Origin: Desulfobacterales bacterium
GTDB taxonomy: Bacteria; Desulfobacterota; Desulfobulbia; Desulfobulbales; Desulfocapsaceae
Length of the DNA stretch: 16,282 nucleotides
Direction of reading: 5' to 3'
Assembly: GCA_013042695.1 (NCBI GenBank)
Contig: JABDPQ010000058.1
Location: 1-16,282 of the forward strand
How positions within the stretch are numbered: the stretch's first letter is position 1; each line of letters begins with the position of its first letter. Of this stretch, positions 15,693-16,282 are shown piece after piece. Below the pieces are notes generated by a model. The model ran no database searches and was not told the DNA's origin. It saw only the letters and a program-made list of their open reading frames with translations. The translations under genes were made by a program, and so were the position numbers.

Positions 15693-16282
15693 TTTTAAGG
15701 TGTCTTTACTATTAAAACTATGAATAAATTACTGATGTCCGCATTGATTTATTATTCTTGTTTTTTTCTGCCAAACGTATTGAATGCTATTATGTCCAGT
15801 AAAGAAAAATGATGTGATCACTGGTCTTTTTCACGGTTCAGGGTCGATTGCAGGCGCTGCTGATAGAGGAATAAATCTTTAGAAAAATTGTTTCATTTTG
15901 TGGCTCCAGGTTATTAGTCGTGAGCGTTTCGACATACTTGGCTTTCCTCTTGATACGGAAATTTCTGATTGTCTGCCTATTCATCTACCATTGTGGCTAT
16001 TACCCAAATAAAAAAAATTATTGAGTCTTGGTGTTATTTAGAATGTAGTCATATGTCATGATATTTTGATCATTTGACGTGCATTACTTCATGCATCAGC
16101 TCCATTCTTAGTATAGTAAAATTTTACTTGGTCATATCCTATCAGGCTGGGAATACAATTGATCTGTCTCGTTTATTTGTTTATAAGAGGGATGAATTGA
16201 TTATACCAAAAGTGTAAACTAAAACTGTTTTATAAATATCAAATTAATTATAAATAACAAGATAATGGAGCTTAGATTAGAT
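15693..16282. other. AT-rich region without a convincing gene
   Basis: About 590 bp after the glycosyltransferase. A 30-codon frame at 15720-15812 (MNKLLMSALIYYSCFFLP onward) has a hydrophobic core but no good ribosome site. A stretch ending at a TAA near 16010 reads RERFDILGFPLDTEI then IHLPLWLLPK and looks protein-like, but the frame is closed by a TAG not far upstream, so it may be a gene relic. The last 100 bases are very AT-rich with a 9-bp direct repeat TTATAAATA (16230-16238 and 16248-16256), possibly the promoter area of a gene beyond the window. Confidence 0.35.

Noticed and set aside
16230..16256. Two TTATAAATA copies considered as iterons or a CRISPR-like repeat
   Set aside because: Only two short copies in very AT-rich DNA at the window edge; no regular array.

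Overview
The window comes from a Gram-negative bacterium: it encodes an outer-membrane TolC-type channel, a periplasmic adaptor and signal peptides suited to a two-membrane envelope. The sequence is moderately AT-rich and has long intergenic gaps and gene relics, as in accessory surface-polysaccharide/envelope regions. The gene content would fit a sulfate-reducer-like (Desulfobacterota) genome, but nothing here fixes the taxon.

Layout. (1) 1-66 is a GC-rich scrap that reads as an internal piece of aspartate carbamoyltransferase (PyrB). It abuts, in another frame, the 3' part of an unrecognised exopolysaccharide-locus-type protein (62-616), so there is a rearrangement or assembly junction near base 60. 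(2) 886-1875 is UDP-glucose 4-epimerase (galE), convergent with (3) a nitroreductase-family flavoprotein with a long N-terminal extension (1915-2970, minus). (4) After a roughly 0.7-kb non-coding stretch with a perfect 10-bp hairpin comes a tight five-gene operon (3646-9202, plus): TolC-like channel, HlyD/MacA-like adaptor, LolD/MacB-type ATPase, FtsX/MacB-type permease, and a secreted or anchored protein of unknown function, closed by a probable terminator. (5) On the minus strand (13113 down to 9502) lies a three-gene operon: VTC-type polyphosphate polymerase domain, DUF4956 membrane protein and a CotH-kinase-family protein. (6) 13240-13960 (minus) is a decayed NodU/CmcH-type O-carbamoyltransferase with one frameshift and several in-frame stops, beside a 141-bp MITE-like element with 15-bp inverted ends. 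(7) 14529-15692 is a GT4-like glycosyltransferase, followed by about 590 bp without a convincing gene.

How the parts fit. The epimerase, the glycosyltransferase, the relic carbamoyltransferase and the 5' fragment suggest a surface-glycan locus undergoing turnover. The efflux operon could export a small molecule or lipid-like substrate across both membranes, with its fifth gene an envelope partner. The VTC-DUF4956-CotH set is the most interesting intact system: it pairs a predicted polyphosphate-making catalytic domain with a membrane protein and a secreted atypical kinase, and I know of no established function for the combination.
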